From contig CANNBR010000031.1 in the NCBI GenBank assembly GCA_947502805.1, positions 1 through 9,434 of the forward strand: 9,434 nt of DNA, given 5' to 3'. The notes under the pieces are model-generated. The model made no database searches. It was not told where the DNA came from and saw only the letters and a program-made list of their open reading frames with translations. The position numbers and the translations under genes were made by a program. This stretch comes from a bacterium (lineage in GTDB: Bacteria > Babelota > Babeliae > Babelales > CAIQNR01). This document shows positions 1 to 5,846 of the stretch, in pieces; the stretch's first letter is position 1; each line of letters opens with the position of its first letter.

Positions 1-219
1 ATTAATCTTACTGCCATGCCGAGCTTTACGTTTATTTGTTTCTTTATGAGCATCGCGTGGATACAAGTATCCATGTTCATCGCTATTTCTAGACAATTCT
101 CGATAAATTGTAGACTTATGCCTACCAGTTTCTTGAGCTATTTTATCTACAGATGAGCCTTTTTTAAGACATTCATAAATTCGTATTTGATCACGTTCTT
201 TTAATTGGGTATAATTCAT
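1..219 (-). CDS. IS30-family transposase, N-terminal part (runs off left edge)
   Basis: The reverse strand reads an open frame from ATG at 219 down to base 1 with no stop: 73 codons beginning MNYTQLKERDQIRIYECLKK. The next residues, with GSSVDKIAQETGRHKSTIYR followed by ELSRN, form the helix-turn-helix that opens IS30-family transposases (pattern YTQL..ER.QIY..L..G.S...IA...GR..STI.REL.RN). The GYLYPRDAHKETNKRKA stretch continues the family match. In the full family this DNA-binding domain recognises the element ends, and a C-terminal DDE nuclease domain cuts and rejoins DNA; that domain lies outside the window. No clear Shine-Dalgarno precedes the ATG. The family call is firm from sequence; activity cannot be judged from this fragment. 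Confidence 0.88.
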   Translation of the reverse strand, partial: MNYTQLKERDQIRIYECLKKGSSVDKIAQETGRHKSTIYRELSRNSDEHGYLYPRDAHKETNKRKARHGSKIN

Positions 220-299
220 AAGCGACAACTTTTTTTTAGACAGAATTTTTTATCAAAACTAATTCTATCAGAAAGTTGTCGCACTTCATTTTAGACTTG
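1..299 (-). mobile_element. End of an IS30-type insertion sequence
   Basis: The transposase at 1-219 is followed by an AT-rich leader and then sequence that abruptly becomes the start of another gene near 294-302, so the element should end close to there. Two arms, GCGACAACTTT (222-232) and AAAGTTGTCGC (272-282), form a perfect 11-bp inverted repeat upstream of the transposase start. TTTTAGAC occurs at both 234-241 and 289-296. Such subterminal repeats could be transposase binding or self-regulation sites. The outer boundary is inferred: the other IS end and any target duplication are off the window. Confidence 0.6.
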
Positions 300-371
300 G
301 CCCGCATACTCACCACCACTTATCATCGCTATTTGCCCCATACAGAGCGCCATCATTACTACCTTCTTCAT
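291..371 (-). pseudogene. Start of a small secreted-protein gene, cut off by the IS element
   Basis: On the minus strand a near-perfect ribosome binding site (AGGAGG, within 377-384) lies a few bases before an ATG at 371-369. The frame reads MKKVVMMALCMGQIAMISGG and then EYAGQV, with a stop (TAA) at 293-291. A Lys-Lys start followed by a hydrophobic stretch looks like a Sec signal peptide. The stop lies in bases that seem to belong to the insertion sequence, so only about 23-25 native codons survive. The product cannot be named. It faces away from the two secreted-protein paralogs and shares a 76-bp intergenic region with the first of them. An intact 26-residue peptide is a less likely alternative. 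Confidence 0.55.
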
Positions 372-447
372 TTCTGTTTCCTCCTTTTTTTTTATAATAA
401 AACATACACACATGTGTAATTCAATTAAAATGAAGGAGTAAATAGAA
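372..447. promoter_or_regulatory. Divergent intergenic region with a 10-bp palindrome
   Basis: This 76-bp spacer separates the IS-truncated minus-strand gene from the first plus-strand secreted protein. It holds a TATAAT hexamer at 393-398 (plus strand), with no good -35 at the expected distance. A perfect palindrome ACACATGTGT lies at 408-417 and is placed like a regulator site. Ribosome binding sites face both ways: AGGAGG on the minus strand near 377-384, and AAGGAG at 433-438 for the plus-strand ATG at 448. Promoter assignment is tentative. Confidence 0.35.
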
Positions 448-1095
448 ATGAAGAAGAATATAATATTGCTAATACTAGCGGCAGGAGCTTTTAGTTTTAA
501 AGCAGAAGCGGCAAGTGCAGGACAGCCAGAGACAATTTTAGCATCGTTTCAGCCAAGGCAAAGGCAGCAAGCACCTCAGCAAACACCTCAGCAGATAGCA
601 TGGCATGCTCATGCGGCGGCTGAATTGGCGGAGCAAAATCTATGTCGGAAATTAACGACACCGATGGAGTGGGCGATTCTCAAGAATGCGCCGAGTGGAG
701 AAGATCTGGGACAGGCGGTTGAGGATGCGATTCCGATAATGATTGAGTTGGCGAGTGAAAAGGTGAGACAAATGGACTTGGCGGCAAATCAGGCGGCGCA
801 ACAGGCATATCTGGCGGATCAGGCATTGGATCAGGCATTTTCGGTGCCGGAAGTGGCGGATCAGGTATTGGATCAGGTATATCAGGCATATCGGGCGTAT
901 CTGGCGGCGTGGCAGGCGGCGTATCAGGCATTGGATCAGGCGCGGCATGATCTTGAGAAAATAAATAAAGCACAGCAGACGTGGAATGAGGTCAGAGAAA
1001 TCATAGCAATGACAATAGCACGCCGGCGAATAATGCAGCCGGTACTTGAAGAGCTTAAACAAGTGGTGCAGATGAAAGAAGATGCATTAGTTTAA
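448..1095 (+). CDS. Secreted Ala/Gln-rich repeat protein, copy 1 (C-terminus shortened)
   Basis: The 215-residue product starts with a Sec-type signal peptide: two Lys, a hydrophobic core at about residues 5-17, and a likely cut after Ala-Glu-Ala near residue 21. AAGGAG at 433-438, nine bases before the ATG, supports the start. Residues 22-112 are helical and Ala/Glu-rich with one Cys. Residues 113-167 are Ala/Gln/Tyr repeats in which the motif A-[DY]-Q-[AV]-L-D-Q-[AV] occurs at 123, 137 and 158, spaced 14 and 21 residues, multiples of a heptad, so a coiled coil is plausible. Residues 168-213 are nearly identical to the downstream paralog. Compared with that paralog the end is lost: two in-frame stops replace the last codons. 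No known family is recognised. It is probably an exported surface or periplasmic structural protein, which is inference only. Confidence 0.8.
   Translation: MKKNIILLILAAGAFSFKAEAASAGQPETILASFQPRQRQQAPQQTPQQIAWHAHAAAELAEQNLCRKLTTPMEWAILKNAPSGEDLGQAVEDAIPIMIELASEKVRQMDLAANQAAQQAYLADQALDQAFSVPEVADQVLDQVYQAYRAYLAAWQAAYQALDQARHDLEKINKAQQTWNEVREIIAMTIARRRIMQPVLEELKQVVQMKEDALV
813..943 (+). repeat. Three imperfect 26-bp repeats coding the heptad-phased core
   Basis: Near-identical units at 813-838, 855-880 and 918-943 share the form GGCG.ATCAGG.ATTGGATC followed by AGG. They encode ADQALDQA, ADQVLDQV and AYQALDQA. Offsets of 42 and 63 bp are both multiples of 21 bp (seven codons). The second paralog has related but differently arranged QA repeats here, so the core is prone to expansion, loss or replacement. 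Confidence 0.75.
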
Positions 1096-1128
1096 AAAGC
1101 GATTCGTTAGATAGATTTAGTGGATTAA
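1093..1128 (+). other. Remnant of the lost C-terminus of copy 1
   Basis: Aligned in frame with the end of copy 2, the codon for Ile (ATC) is TAA at 1093-1095 and the codon for Glu (GAG) is TAG at 1108-1110. The bases between and after still match (AAA GCG ATT CGT, then ATA GAT TTA GTG GAT). The ancestral product was therefore about 13 residues longer, and the tail decayed after duplication. Confidence 0.75.
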
Positions 1129-1164
1129 GATGCTAACAATCTACCTTGTTCAGAATAATTTAAA

Positions 1165-1211
1165 GGGTCTCTAAAATAATGAGGCCCATAATCAGGCCTA
1201 TTTAGGCCTAT
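1165..1211. other. Stem-loop and AGGCCTAT direct repeat between the paralogs
   Basis: GGGTCTC (1165-1171) pairs with GAGGCCC (1181-1187), with one G-U pair and a nine-base loop. It sits where copy 2 has its terminator, but no T-run follows, so termination would be weak and read-through into the second paralog is possible. Next come two direct copies of AGGCCTAT (1194-1201 and 1204-1211), each containing the palindrome TAGGCCTA or AGGCCT. This 40-bp patch is absent after copy 2 and marks the duplication joint. Confidence 0.5.
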
Positions 1212-1212
1212 A

Positions 1213-1918
1213 AAATGAAGGAGTAAATAGAAATGAAGAAGAATATAGTATTGCTAACACTAGCGGCAGGAGCTTTTAGTTTTAAAGCAGAAGCGGCAAG
1301 TGCAGGACAGCCAGAGACAATTTTAGCAGCTTTTCAGCCAAGGCAAAGCCAGCAAGCACCTCAGCAAACACCTGAGCAGGCAGCGTGGCATGTTAATGCG
1401 GCGGCTGAATTGGCGGAGCAAAATCTATGTCGACAATTAACGACACCGATGGAGTGGGAGGTTCTCAAAAATGCGCCGAGTGGAGAAGATCTGGGACAGG
1501 CGGTTGAGTCGGCGATTCCGATAATGGTTGAGTTGGCAAAGGAAGAGGTGAGAAAAACGGACTTGGCAGTAAATCAGGCTTATCAGGCGCAGCAGGCGTA
1601 TTGGGCGGCAGGGGAGGCGTATCAGGCGCATCAGACGGTGTATCAGGCGTGGGTGGCGGCGAATCTGGCGCATCAGGCGGCGCAGTATGATCTTGAGAAA
1701 ATAAATGAAGCACAGCAGACGTGGAATGAAGTCAGAGGTATCATAGCAATGACAATAGCACGCCGGCGAATAATGCAGCCGGTACTTGAAGAGCTTAAAC
1801 AAGTGGTGCAGGTGAAAGAAGATGCTGCAATTATCAAAGCGATTCGTGAGATAGATTTAGTGGATGTGGATTAAAATACTAACAATCTACCTTGTTCAGA
1901 ATAATTTAAAGGGTCTTT
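1213..1918 (+). repeat. Tandem duplication, copy 2
   Basis: This is the second copy of the gene-sized duplication whose first copy spans about 428-1170. It includes the same ribosome-binding leader, the paralogous gene and the shared 3' sequence from TAACAATCTACCTTGTTCAG through AAAGGGTCT. Confidence 0.85.
1233..1874 (+). CDS. Secreted Ala/Gln-rich repeat protein, copy 2
   Basis: The 213-residue paralog of the upstream gene has the same signal peptide (likely cut near Ala21-Ala22) and the same ribosome binding site spacing. Residues 1-110 differ from copy 1 at 17 positions. Residues 153-198 differ at only three. The core between them (115-152) is built of YQA, QAYW, EAYQAH and VYQAW units and is about 15 residues shorter than in copy 1. 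The C-terminus is complete, ending REIDLVDVD. There are no transmembrane segments after the signal and a single Cys near residue 66, so it is probably a helical exported protein. A good hairpin terminator follows directly. No family is recognised. The pair could be a small expanded family of surface proteins that vary in their core. Confidence 0.8.
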   Translation: MKKNIVLLTLAAGAFSFKAEAASAGQPETILAAFQPRQSQQAPQQTPEQAAWHVNAAAELAEQNLCRQLTTPMEWEVLKNAPSGEDLGQAVESAIPIMVELAKEEVRKTDLAVNQAYQAQQAYWAAGEAYQAHQTVYQAWVAANLAHQAAQYDLEKINEAQQTWNEVRGIIAMTIARRRIMQPVLEELKQVVQVKEDAAIIKAIREIDLVDVD

Positions 1919-1933
1919 CAGGGCCCTTTTTTA
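1908..1933 (+). terminator. Intrinsic terminator after the second secreted-protein gene
   Basis: AAAGGG (1908-1913) pairs with CCCTTT (1924-1929) across a ten-base loop, and the right arm runs into six T (1927-1932). It lies 33 bp after the stop codon at 1874. The matching spot after copy 1 lacks the T-run. Confidence 0.7.
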
Positions 1934-2172
1934 TTGACCAGATTTTATGCTCTAAAAAGAATCTACCGCAAAACACCCTGCGCCCCCTTTTACCTTTTTG
2001 TGTTTCAATAACCTTTAAAAATTAAAATAAAGATAACCCTTCTCTTTCTATAACTTCTATCCCGTTATATTATTCGCACCCATCAGGTAGTTATCATGTA
2101 CGTGCAATTGGTACGGGTGAGTGTCTTGCGTCTATGGGTGAGTATGCTCTAGACGTAGAGGCATAATCTCCC

Positions 2173-2201
2173 CCGTCGCGTAAAGCTATGGCTTGATTCC
2201 A
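2173..2201 (+). repeat. 29-bp dispersed hairpin repeat, copy A
   Basis: CCGTCGCGTAAAGCTATGGC and the nine following bases match the segment at 2859-2887, just before dnaK, at 24 of 29 positions. The GTCGC...GC.AT core can fold on itself. It is probably one member of a genome-wide short palindromic family. Confidence 0.5.
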
Positions 2202-2315
2202 CCTTTTGGTAGATTTGGTAATCTGATACATGCAACCCTTCTCTTCTTCTTTTCTTAATGCATCTCAGTATAGGTGTCTGCATGAACCTATATTCCTAGA
2301 TAAGACAGTAATAAG

Positions 2316-2365
2316 AATTAATGAGTAAATAAAAATCAATAATTAATGAGTAAATAAAAATCAAT
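2316..2365 (+). repeat. Perfect 25-bp tandem duplication
   Basis: The 25 bases at 2316-2340 (AATTAATGAGTAAATAAAAA then TCAAT) are repeated exactly at 2341-2365 with no spacer. Identity is complete, so the duplication is recent or strand-slippage maintained. The unit resembles a ribosome-binding leader, but no credible gene follows. Confidence 0.9.
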
Positions 2366-2391
2366 GTCATGCCCAGAGAACGAAGTCGCAG

Positions 2392-2435
2392 TAGAGCACT
2401 ACAACGAGCGCCTTAGCGATTGTTGTAGTGCTCTA
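2392..2435. repeat. Inverted repeat with perfect 14-bp arms
   Basis: TAGAGCACTACAAC (2392-2405) is the exact reverse complement of GTTGTAGTGCTCTA (2422-2435), with a 16-base loop. It begins 27 bp after the tandem duplication. No T-run follows on either strand, so it is not a standard terminator. It could be a mobile-element end pair, an RNA hairpin or a protein-binding site. Confidence 0.85.
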
Positions 2436-2508
2436 GCTAGACAAAGTGATCGGTACGGGCACCCAGTCGTAACAAGAAACAGTCCTTATAAAAAGATACG
2501 GAGACGAC

Positions 2509-2558
2509 CCCCTCTCCCTCGTCAGCTTCCCTTCGATAGCCCATACAGGGAGCAGGGG
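2509..2558. repeat. GC-rich imperfect inverted repeat
   Basis: CCCCTCTCCCT (2509-2519) pairs with AGGGAGCAGGGG (2547-2558) with a single bulged base. The 27-base loop contains CGTCAGCTTCCCTTCG. The block is clearly more GC-rich than its AT-rich surroundings, which suggests an imported palindromic repeat unit. Confidence 0.55.
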
Positions 2559-2640
2559 TGAAGGTGGAGTACAATCTCTTATAAAATAAAAAAAATTCTT
2601 CGAAAACAGACTCAAGATAAAATTAATAAAAAAGTGAAAA

Positions 2641-2676
2641 TAGCTGCATAAACAGCTAGAAAAACGAGAGTTTTTC
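2641..2676. other. Two adjacent short hairpins
   Basis: TAGCTG (2641-2646) pairs with CAGCTA (2653-2658). Immediately after, GAAAAAC (2659-2665) pairs with GTTTTTC (2670-2676) around a GAGA loop. They are perfect and back to back. They could end a small transcript read from upstream, or be part of a structured RNA. Confidence 0.45.
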
Positions 2677-2771
2677 CTCAATGTTAACCATTGCATGTAT
2701 TATACGCCGTAACCTTTCCAGGAAAATCTGCCAAAAGAAATTTAGAGATATGAGCCATGTTTTATAAGGCT

Positions 2772-2803
2772 TTGACCTTTACTTTCTAAATAAGAAGTAT
2801 AAA
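2772..2803 (+). promoter_or_regulatory. Possible dnaK promoter
   Basis: TTGACC (2772-2777) and TATAAA (2798-2803) resemble -35 and -10 boxes, but the 20-bp gap is longer than the usual 16-18, so this is weak. No CIRCE operator (TTAGCACTC-N9-GAGTGCTAA) and no sigma-32 type CCCCAT box is seen, so heat-shock control, if present, uses something not recognised here. The leader to the start codon is about 100 bases. Confidence 0.3.
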
Positions 2804-2858
2804 ATCTTAGTCAATCATACTAAGGTAATATGCCTTACTTATTAAAAACAAAGGTCCG

Positions 2859-2887
2859 CCGTCGCACAAGGCTATGGCGTGATTCTA
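2859..2887 (+). repeat. 29-bp dispersed hairpin repeat, copy B, in the dnaK leader
   Basis: This segment matches the one at 2173-2201 at 24 of 29 positions. CGCCGT (2858-2863) pairs with ATGGCG (2874-2879) using one G-U pair, and an inner GC/GC pair closes the loop. The hairpin ends just before the dnaK ribosome binding site (2889-2896), so it would form in the mRNA leader and might affect translation. Confidence 0.5.
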
Positions 2888-2888
2888 C

Positions 2889-2896
2889 AGGAAGGA
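2889..2896 (+). promoter_or_regulatory. Ribosome binding site that fixes the dnaK start
   Basis: AGGAAGGA at 2889-2896 is nine bases before ATG 2906 and supports that codon as the start. A GTG at 2879 is in frame but lies upstream of this site, inside the hairpin repeat. It would add nine residues not found in DnaK proteins. Confidence 0.8.
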
Positions 2897-2905
2897 CAGT
2901 TTAAA

Positions 2906-4810
2906 ATGGCTAAAAAAATAATCGGTATCGATCTTGGTACCACCAACTCAGTAGTCTCCTTCATGGAAGGTGGAACTGCTAAAGTTATTCCAAACAAGGA
3001 AGGTAACAATACCACTCCTTCAATCGTTGCCTTTGATAAAGATGGCAATCGTTTAGTTGGAGTTCTTGCAAAACGCCAAGCGGTAACCAATCCAGAAAAT
3101 ACCATTTACTCTGCTAAGCGTTTCATTGGGCATAAGTTTGACGAAGTTTCTGGCAATGCTAAAAACCTTCCTTATAAAATCGGCAAACGTCCAAATGGTG
3201 ATGTAGAAATCATCGCTCAAGGCAAAGGTTACACACCACAAGAAATCTCAGCTGCTATTTTGAGCCACTTAAAACAAGTCGCTGAAGATTACATCGGTGA
3301 AACAATTACCGAAGCGGTCATCACTGTACCTGCCTATTTTAATGACTCTCAACGTCAAGCAACTAAAGATGCAGGGAAAATCGCAGGACTTGATGTAAAA
3401 CGAATCATCAACGAACCAACTGCTGCTGCCCTAGCTTACGGACAAGATAAGAAAAAACAGGGAACCTTAGCTGTATTTGACTTTGGTGGTGGAACATTCG
3501 ACGTTTCAATTCTCGAAATCAATGATGGAGTTATCGAAGTTCGCTCAACCAATGGTGATACTCATCTTGGTGGTGATGATATCGATCAACGCATCATCGA
3601 CTTCCTTGTTGCTGAATTTCAAAAGACCAATGGCATCGATCTTAAAAAAGATAAAATGGCGTTACAGCGTTTAAAAGAATCTGCTGAAAAAGCAAAGTGC
3701 GAACTTTCAACATTGCACGAAACCGAAATCAACCTTCCTTACGTTACTGCTGATGCAACTGGTCCTAAACATTTGAGCATTAAACTTTCTCGTTCAAAAT
3801 TAGAAAGTCTGTGTTCCGATATTTTCGATCGTCTTCTTGAGCCATGCAAAAAAGCTATGCAAGACGCTGGTCTTTCAAAAGAAGAAATCAAAGAAGTGAT
3901 TCTTGTTGGTGGTTCAACCCGTATTCCAAAAGTACAACAACTCGTTAAAGACTTTTTCGGGAAAGAACCTTCACGATCAGTTAACCCTGATGAAGTAGTT
4001 TCTCTAGGTGCTGCAATCCAAGGTGGCGTACTTGCTGGTGATGTTACTGACGTATTACTCCTTGACGTAACTCCCCTTTCTCTTGGTATCGAAACCATGG
4101 GCGGCGTTTTTACAAAAATGATCGAACGTAACACAACGATCCCAACCAAGCGCTCACAAGTATTCTCAACTGCTGAAGATAATCAACCTGCTGTAGATAT
4201 TTCTGTTTACCAAGGTGAACGTCAAATGGCACGTGATAACAAAAATCTTGGCCAGTTCAAACTTGATGGCATTCCTTCTGCTCCTCGTGGCATTCCTCAA
4301 ATCGAAGTTACCTTTGATATCGACGCAAACGGTATCGTAAATGTTTCTGCAAAAGATAAAGGTACCGGCAAAGTTCAACACATCACCATCACCAGCTCAA
4401 GCGGTCTTTCTGAAAAAGAAATCGAAAAGATGGTCAGAGATGCACAAGAACATGAAGCTGAAGACAAGTTGAAAAAAGACATCGCAGAAAAACATAACAA
4501 ACTTGATGGTCTTATTCATGACGTTGAACGCACCTTGTCACAACATGCAGATAAAATTGATCAAGAAGAAGCAACTAAAGTAAAAGCTGCTTTAGAAACT
4601 GCAAAAGAAAAACTCGTTGAGCACGCAAACAACCCTGAAGAACTTGAAAAAGCAGCTAACGACCTTATGCAAGCTTCACACAAAGTTGCTGAACAAATGT
4701 ATAAAGAAAAGCAATCTCAAGAAGGTCAACAACCTGACGCGCAACACGCTGCTGCTGATGCACAAGCAAAAGCAAACAGCGATACTATCGATGCTGACAT
4801 CACCGAGTAA
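2906..4810 (+). CDS. dnaK: Chaperone protein DnaK (Hsp70)
   Basis: This ATP-driven cytosolic chaperone binds exposed hydrophobic segments of unfolded proteins, normally with DnaJ and GrpE. The 634-residue length is normal. From the ATG at 2906 the landmarks are GIDLGTTNS (7-15, phosphate loop), INEPTAAALAYG (about 168-179), FDFGGGTFDVSIL (191-203, nucleotide site), VGGSTRIPKVQ (334-344), the hydrophobic linker VLLLDVTP (383-390), the beta substrate-binding domain with IETMGG, and a helical lid from about 500. The tail is Gln/Ala-rich and ends SDTIDADITE. The ATPase lobe keeps the roughly 25-residue segment after RFIG that is typical of Gram-negative DnaK. No dnaJ or grpE is adjacent, so the gene stands alone between its leader and a strong terminator. 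Part of its 3' end is duplicated at 6536-6598. Confidence 0.98.
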   Translation: MAKKIIGIDLGTTNSVVSFMEGGTAKVIPNKEGNNTTPSIVAFDKDGNRLVGVLAKRQAVTNPENTIYSAKRFIGHKFDEVSGNAKNLPYKIGKRPNGDVEIIAQGKGYTPQEISAAILSHLKQVAEDYIGETITEAVITVPAYFNDSQRQATKDAGKIAGLDVKRIINEPTAAALAYGQDKKKQGTLAVFDFGGGTFDVSILEINDGVIEVRSTNGDTHLGGDDIDQRIIDFLVAEFQKTNGIDLKKDKMALQRLKESAEKAKCELSTLHETEINLPYVTADATGPKHLSIKLSRSKLESLCSDIFDRLLEPCKKAMQDAGLSKEEIKEVILVGGSTRIPKVQQLVKDFFGKEPSRSVNPDEVVSLGAAIQGGVLAGDVTDVLLLDVTPLSLGIETMGGVFTKMIERNTTIPTKRSQVFSTAEDNQPAVDISVYQGERQMARDNKNLGQFKLDGIPSAPRGIPQIEVTFDIDANGIVNVSAKDKGTGKVQHITITSSSGLSEKEIEKMVRDAQEHEAEDKLKKDIAEKHNKLDGLIHDVERTLSQHADKIDQEEATKVKAALETAKEKLVEHANNPEELEKAANDLMQASHKVAEQMYKEKQSQEGQQPDAQHAAADAQAKANSDTIDADITE

Positions 4811-4833
4811 GATTTCTTAAAGGTAATCAAGTT

Positions 4834-4867
4834 AAACAGGCAGGCTTTTATTAAGCCTGCCTGTTTT
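4834..4867 (+). terminator. Strong intrinsic terminator of dnaK
   Basis: AAACAGGCAGGCTT (4834-4847) is exactly complementary to AAGCCTGCCTGTTT (4853-4866), with a TTATT loop, and the right arm ends in TTTT (4864-4867). The A-run before and T-run after could stop transcription from either side. It lies 23 bp after the dnaK stop. Confidence 0.9.
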
Positions 4868-4998
4868 CGTATGCACAATAACTTATGCTTGCGAACTCCT
4901 AGATCAAGACCAAATCTCTGTTTTTGTAACCACATAGTGTGCTCAAGAACTGCTTTTCACATCTTTCAATACTAATAAAATTAATTTCTATTAGAATA

Positions 4999-5028
4999 TT
5001 GACATTGAGAACAGAGGCCTGCTAAAGT
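4999..5028 (+). promoter_or_regulatory. Likely promoter of the superoxide dismutase gene
   Basis: A perfect TTGACA (4999-5004) is followed after 18 bp by TAAAGT (5023-5028), which matches the -10 consensus at four of six positions. This leaves a leader of about 65 bases before the start codon at 5102. Confidence 0.5.
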
Positions 5029-5051
5029 GAGTAATAAGAATAGGCACAGAG

Positions 5052-5081
5052 CTTATTTTAAAATAAGTCCTAGTTTGGACT
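5052..5081 (+). promoter_or_regulatory. 16-bp palindrome and hairpin in the sod leader
   Basis: CTTATTTTAAAATAAG (5052-5067) is a perfect palindrome placed just downstream of the proposed promoter, where a repressor site would act. AGTCC (5066-5070) and GGACT (5077-5081) form a small overlapping hairpin. Metal or redox control of sod genes is common, but no specific regulator box is recognised here. Confidence 0.4.
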
Positions 5082-5101
5082 AAAGATCGAGAAAAAAGAA
5101 A

Positions 5102-5827
5102 ATGAAGAAAAATAATTATTTTTTACTGGCATTTGTAATAAGTGGCTTTATGGTAATTATTGGTGAGTTTAAACCTGCCATTCTAGTTAAAAAGCATAAT
5201 AAATACACTCTTCCTCCATTGCCTTATGCGTATGGAGCGCTTGAACCGTACATCGAGGCACAAATTATGGAGCTTCATCATGGCAAACATCAACAAGCGT
5301 ATGTTGATGGTCTTAATGCGGCATTAGATAAGCATCCGCAGTATTTTGAAAAGCCCTTGATTGAGCTATTGCAACATATTGAACGTCTTCCTATGGATAT
5401 TCAAGCGGCGGTGCGTAATCATGGTGGTGGTGTCCATAATCATACATTTTTTTGGCACTTGATGAGCATTAACGGTGGTGGTGAACCAGTTGGGAAATCG
5501 GCAGAAGTAATAAATGATGTGTTTGGAAGTTTTGAAATTTTTAAAGATAAGTTTACAACTTCCGCAAAAAATAGATTTGGCAGTGGATGGGTCTGGCTTT
5601 CATTAGATGCTGGCGGAACATTAGTTATTTCTTCAACCGCTAATCAAGATACACCGCTTTCTGATGGGCTTTTTCCTATACTAGGTCTTGATGTGTGGGA
5701 ACATGCTTATTATTTACAATATTTTAATCGTAGAACCGATTATATTTCGGCCTGGTGGAATATTGTTAATTGGGAGCAAGTTGAAAAAAATTACGTTACA
5801 GTAATGAGTAATTCATTATCAAACTAG
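5102..5827 (+). CDS. sodA: Superoxide dismutase, Fe/Mn family, Mn-type residues, exported or membrane-anchored
   Basis: The enzyme converts superoxide to oxygen and hydrogen peroxide. The catalytic part starts near YTLPPLPYAYGALEP (from residue 35) and matches the family to the end. Metal ligands are His59 (MELHHGKH), His114 (HNHTFFW), and Asp197 and His201 (DVWEHAYY); the gateway Tyr is Tyr67. Gln182 in STANQD together with Gly110 four residues before His114 is the manganese-type arrangement (iron enzymes carry a Gln four residues before that His). Residues 1-34 are extra: Lys-Lys, then a hydrophobic run at about 6-23 with no obvious signal-peptidase site, so either a signal peptide or an N-terminal anchor holding the enzyme outside the inner membrane. 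The ribosome binding site is weak (AG-rich, no clear GGAG). No terminator is seen after the stop. Confidence 0.95.
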   Translation: MKKNNYFLLAFVISGFMVIIGEFKPAILVKKHNKYTLPPLPYAYGALEPYIEAQIMELHHGKHQQAYVDGLNAALDKHPQYFEKPLIELLQHIERLPMDIQAAVRNHGGGVHNHTFFWHLMSINGGGEPVGKSAEVINDVFGSFEIFKDKFTTSAKNRFGSGWVWLSLDAGGTLVISSTANQDTPLSDGLFPILGLDVWEHAYYLQYFNRRTDYISAWWNIVNWEQVEKNYVTVMSNSLSN

Positions 5828-5846
5828 ATTCCCTTACTGCTTTCTA

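Larger units (their letters stand above)
428..1170 (+). repeat. Tandem duplication, copy 1
   Basis: This is the first copy of a gene-sized duplication. It starts with the shared leader AAAATGAAGGAGTAAATAG at about 428, covers the secreted-protein gene, and ends in a shared 3' untranslated stretch (about 1133-1170). Copy 2 spans about 1213-1918. The flanks beyond these points do not match. Identity is high except in the repeat core of the gene and in the last codons. Confidence 0.85.
1934..2771. other. Long non-coding stretch with many small repeats
   Basis: No open frame here looks like a real protein: the short ones cross inverted repeats and have odd composition. Visible structures, besides those listed separately, are CACCC (2077-2081) with GGGTG (2115-2119) enclosing a GTAC/GTAC pair (2098-2101 and 2111-2114); CGTCTA (2129-2134) with TAGACG (2150-2155); and TATAGGT (2269-2275) with ACCTATA (2286-2292). 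The stretch may contain a structured RNA or be a collection of decayed mobile repeats. I recognise no tRNA, tmRNA, RNase P, SRP or 6S signature. Confidence 0.5.

Noticed and set aside
680..973. Antisense proline-rich open frame (PDxP repeats), with a counterpart at 1465-1713
   Set aside because: It is a by-product of the CAG-GCG (Gln-Ala) codon repeats read on the other strand. It has no ribosome binding site and follows the sense gene's repeat pattern.
2466..2476. GTCGTAACAAG, identical to a conserved 16S rRNA 3'-end word
   Set aside because: Flanking bases do not match 16S on either side, so this is a chance 11-base match and not an rRNA fragment.
2547..2558. AGGGAGCAG resembling the SRP RNA tetraloop-side motif
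   Set aside because: The preceding GGTCAGG.CCGGAA part of the SRP core is absent, and the bases pair instead with a simple CT-rich arm.
2364..2561. Short plus-strand open frame after the 25-bp tandem repeat
   Set aside because: It runs through the 14-bp inverted repeat and the GC-rich stem, has Arg/Pro-rich odd composition and no family match; the repeats explain it better.
2433..2696. Minus-strand open frame of 87 codons
   Set aside because: It covers the same palindromes and an A/T-rich tract, no ribosome binding site was noted, and its composition does not look like a protein.
2879..2905. GTG start adding nine residues to DnaK
   Set aside because: It lies in the hairpin repeat, upstream of the good ribosome binding site. 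DnaK proteins begin at MAKKIIGIDLGTTNS, matching ATG 2906.
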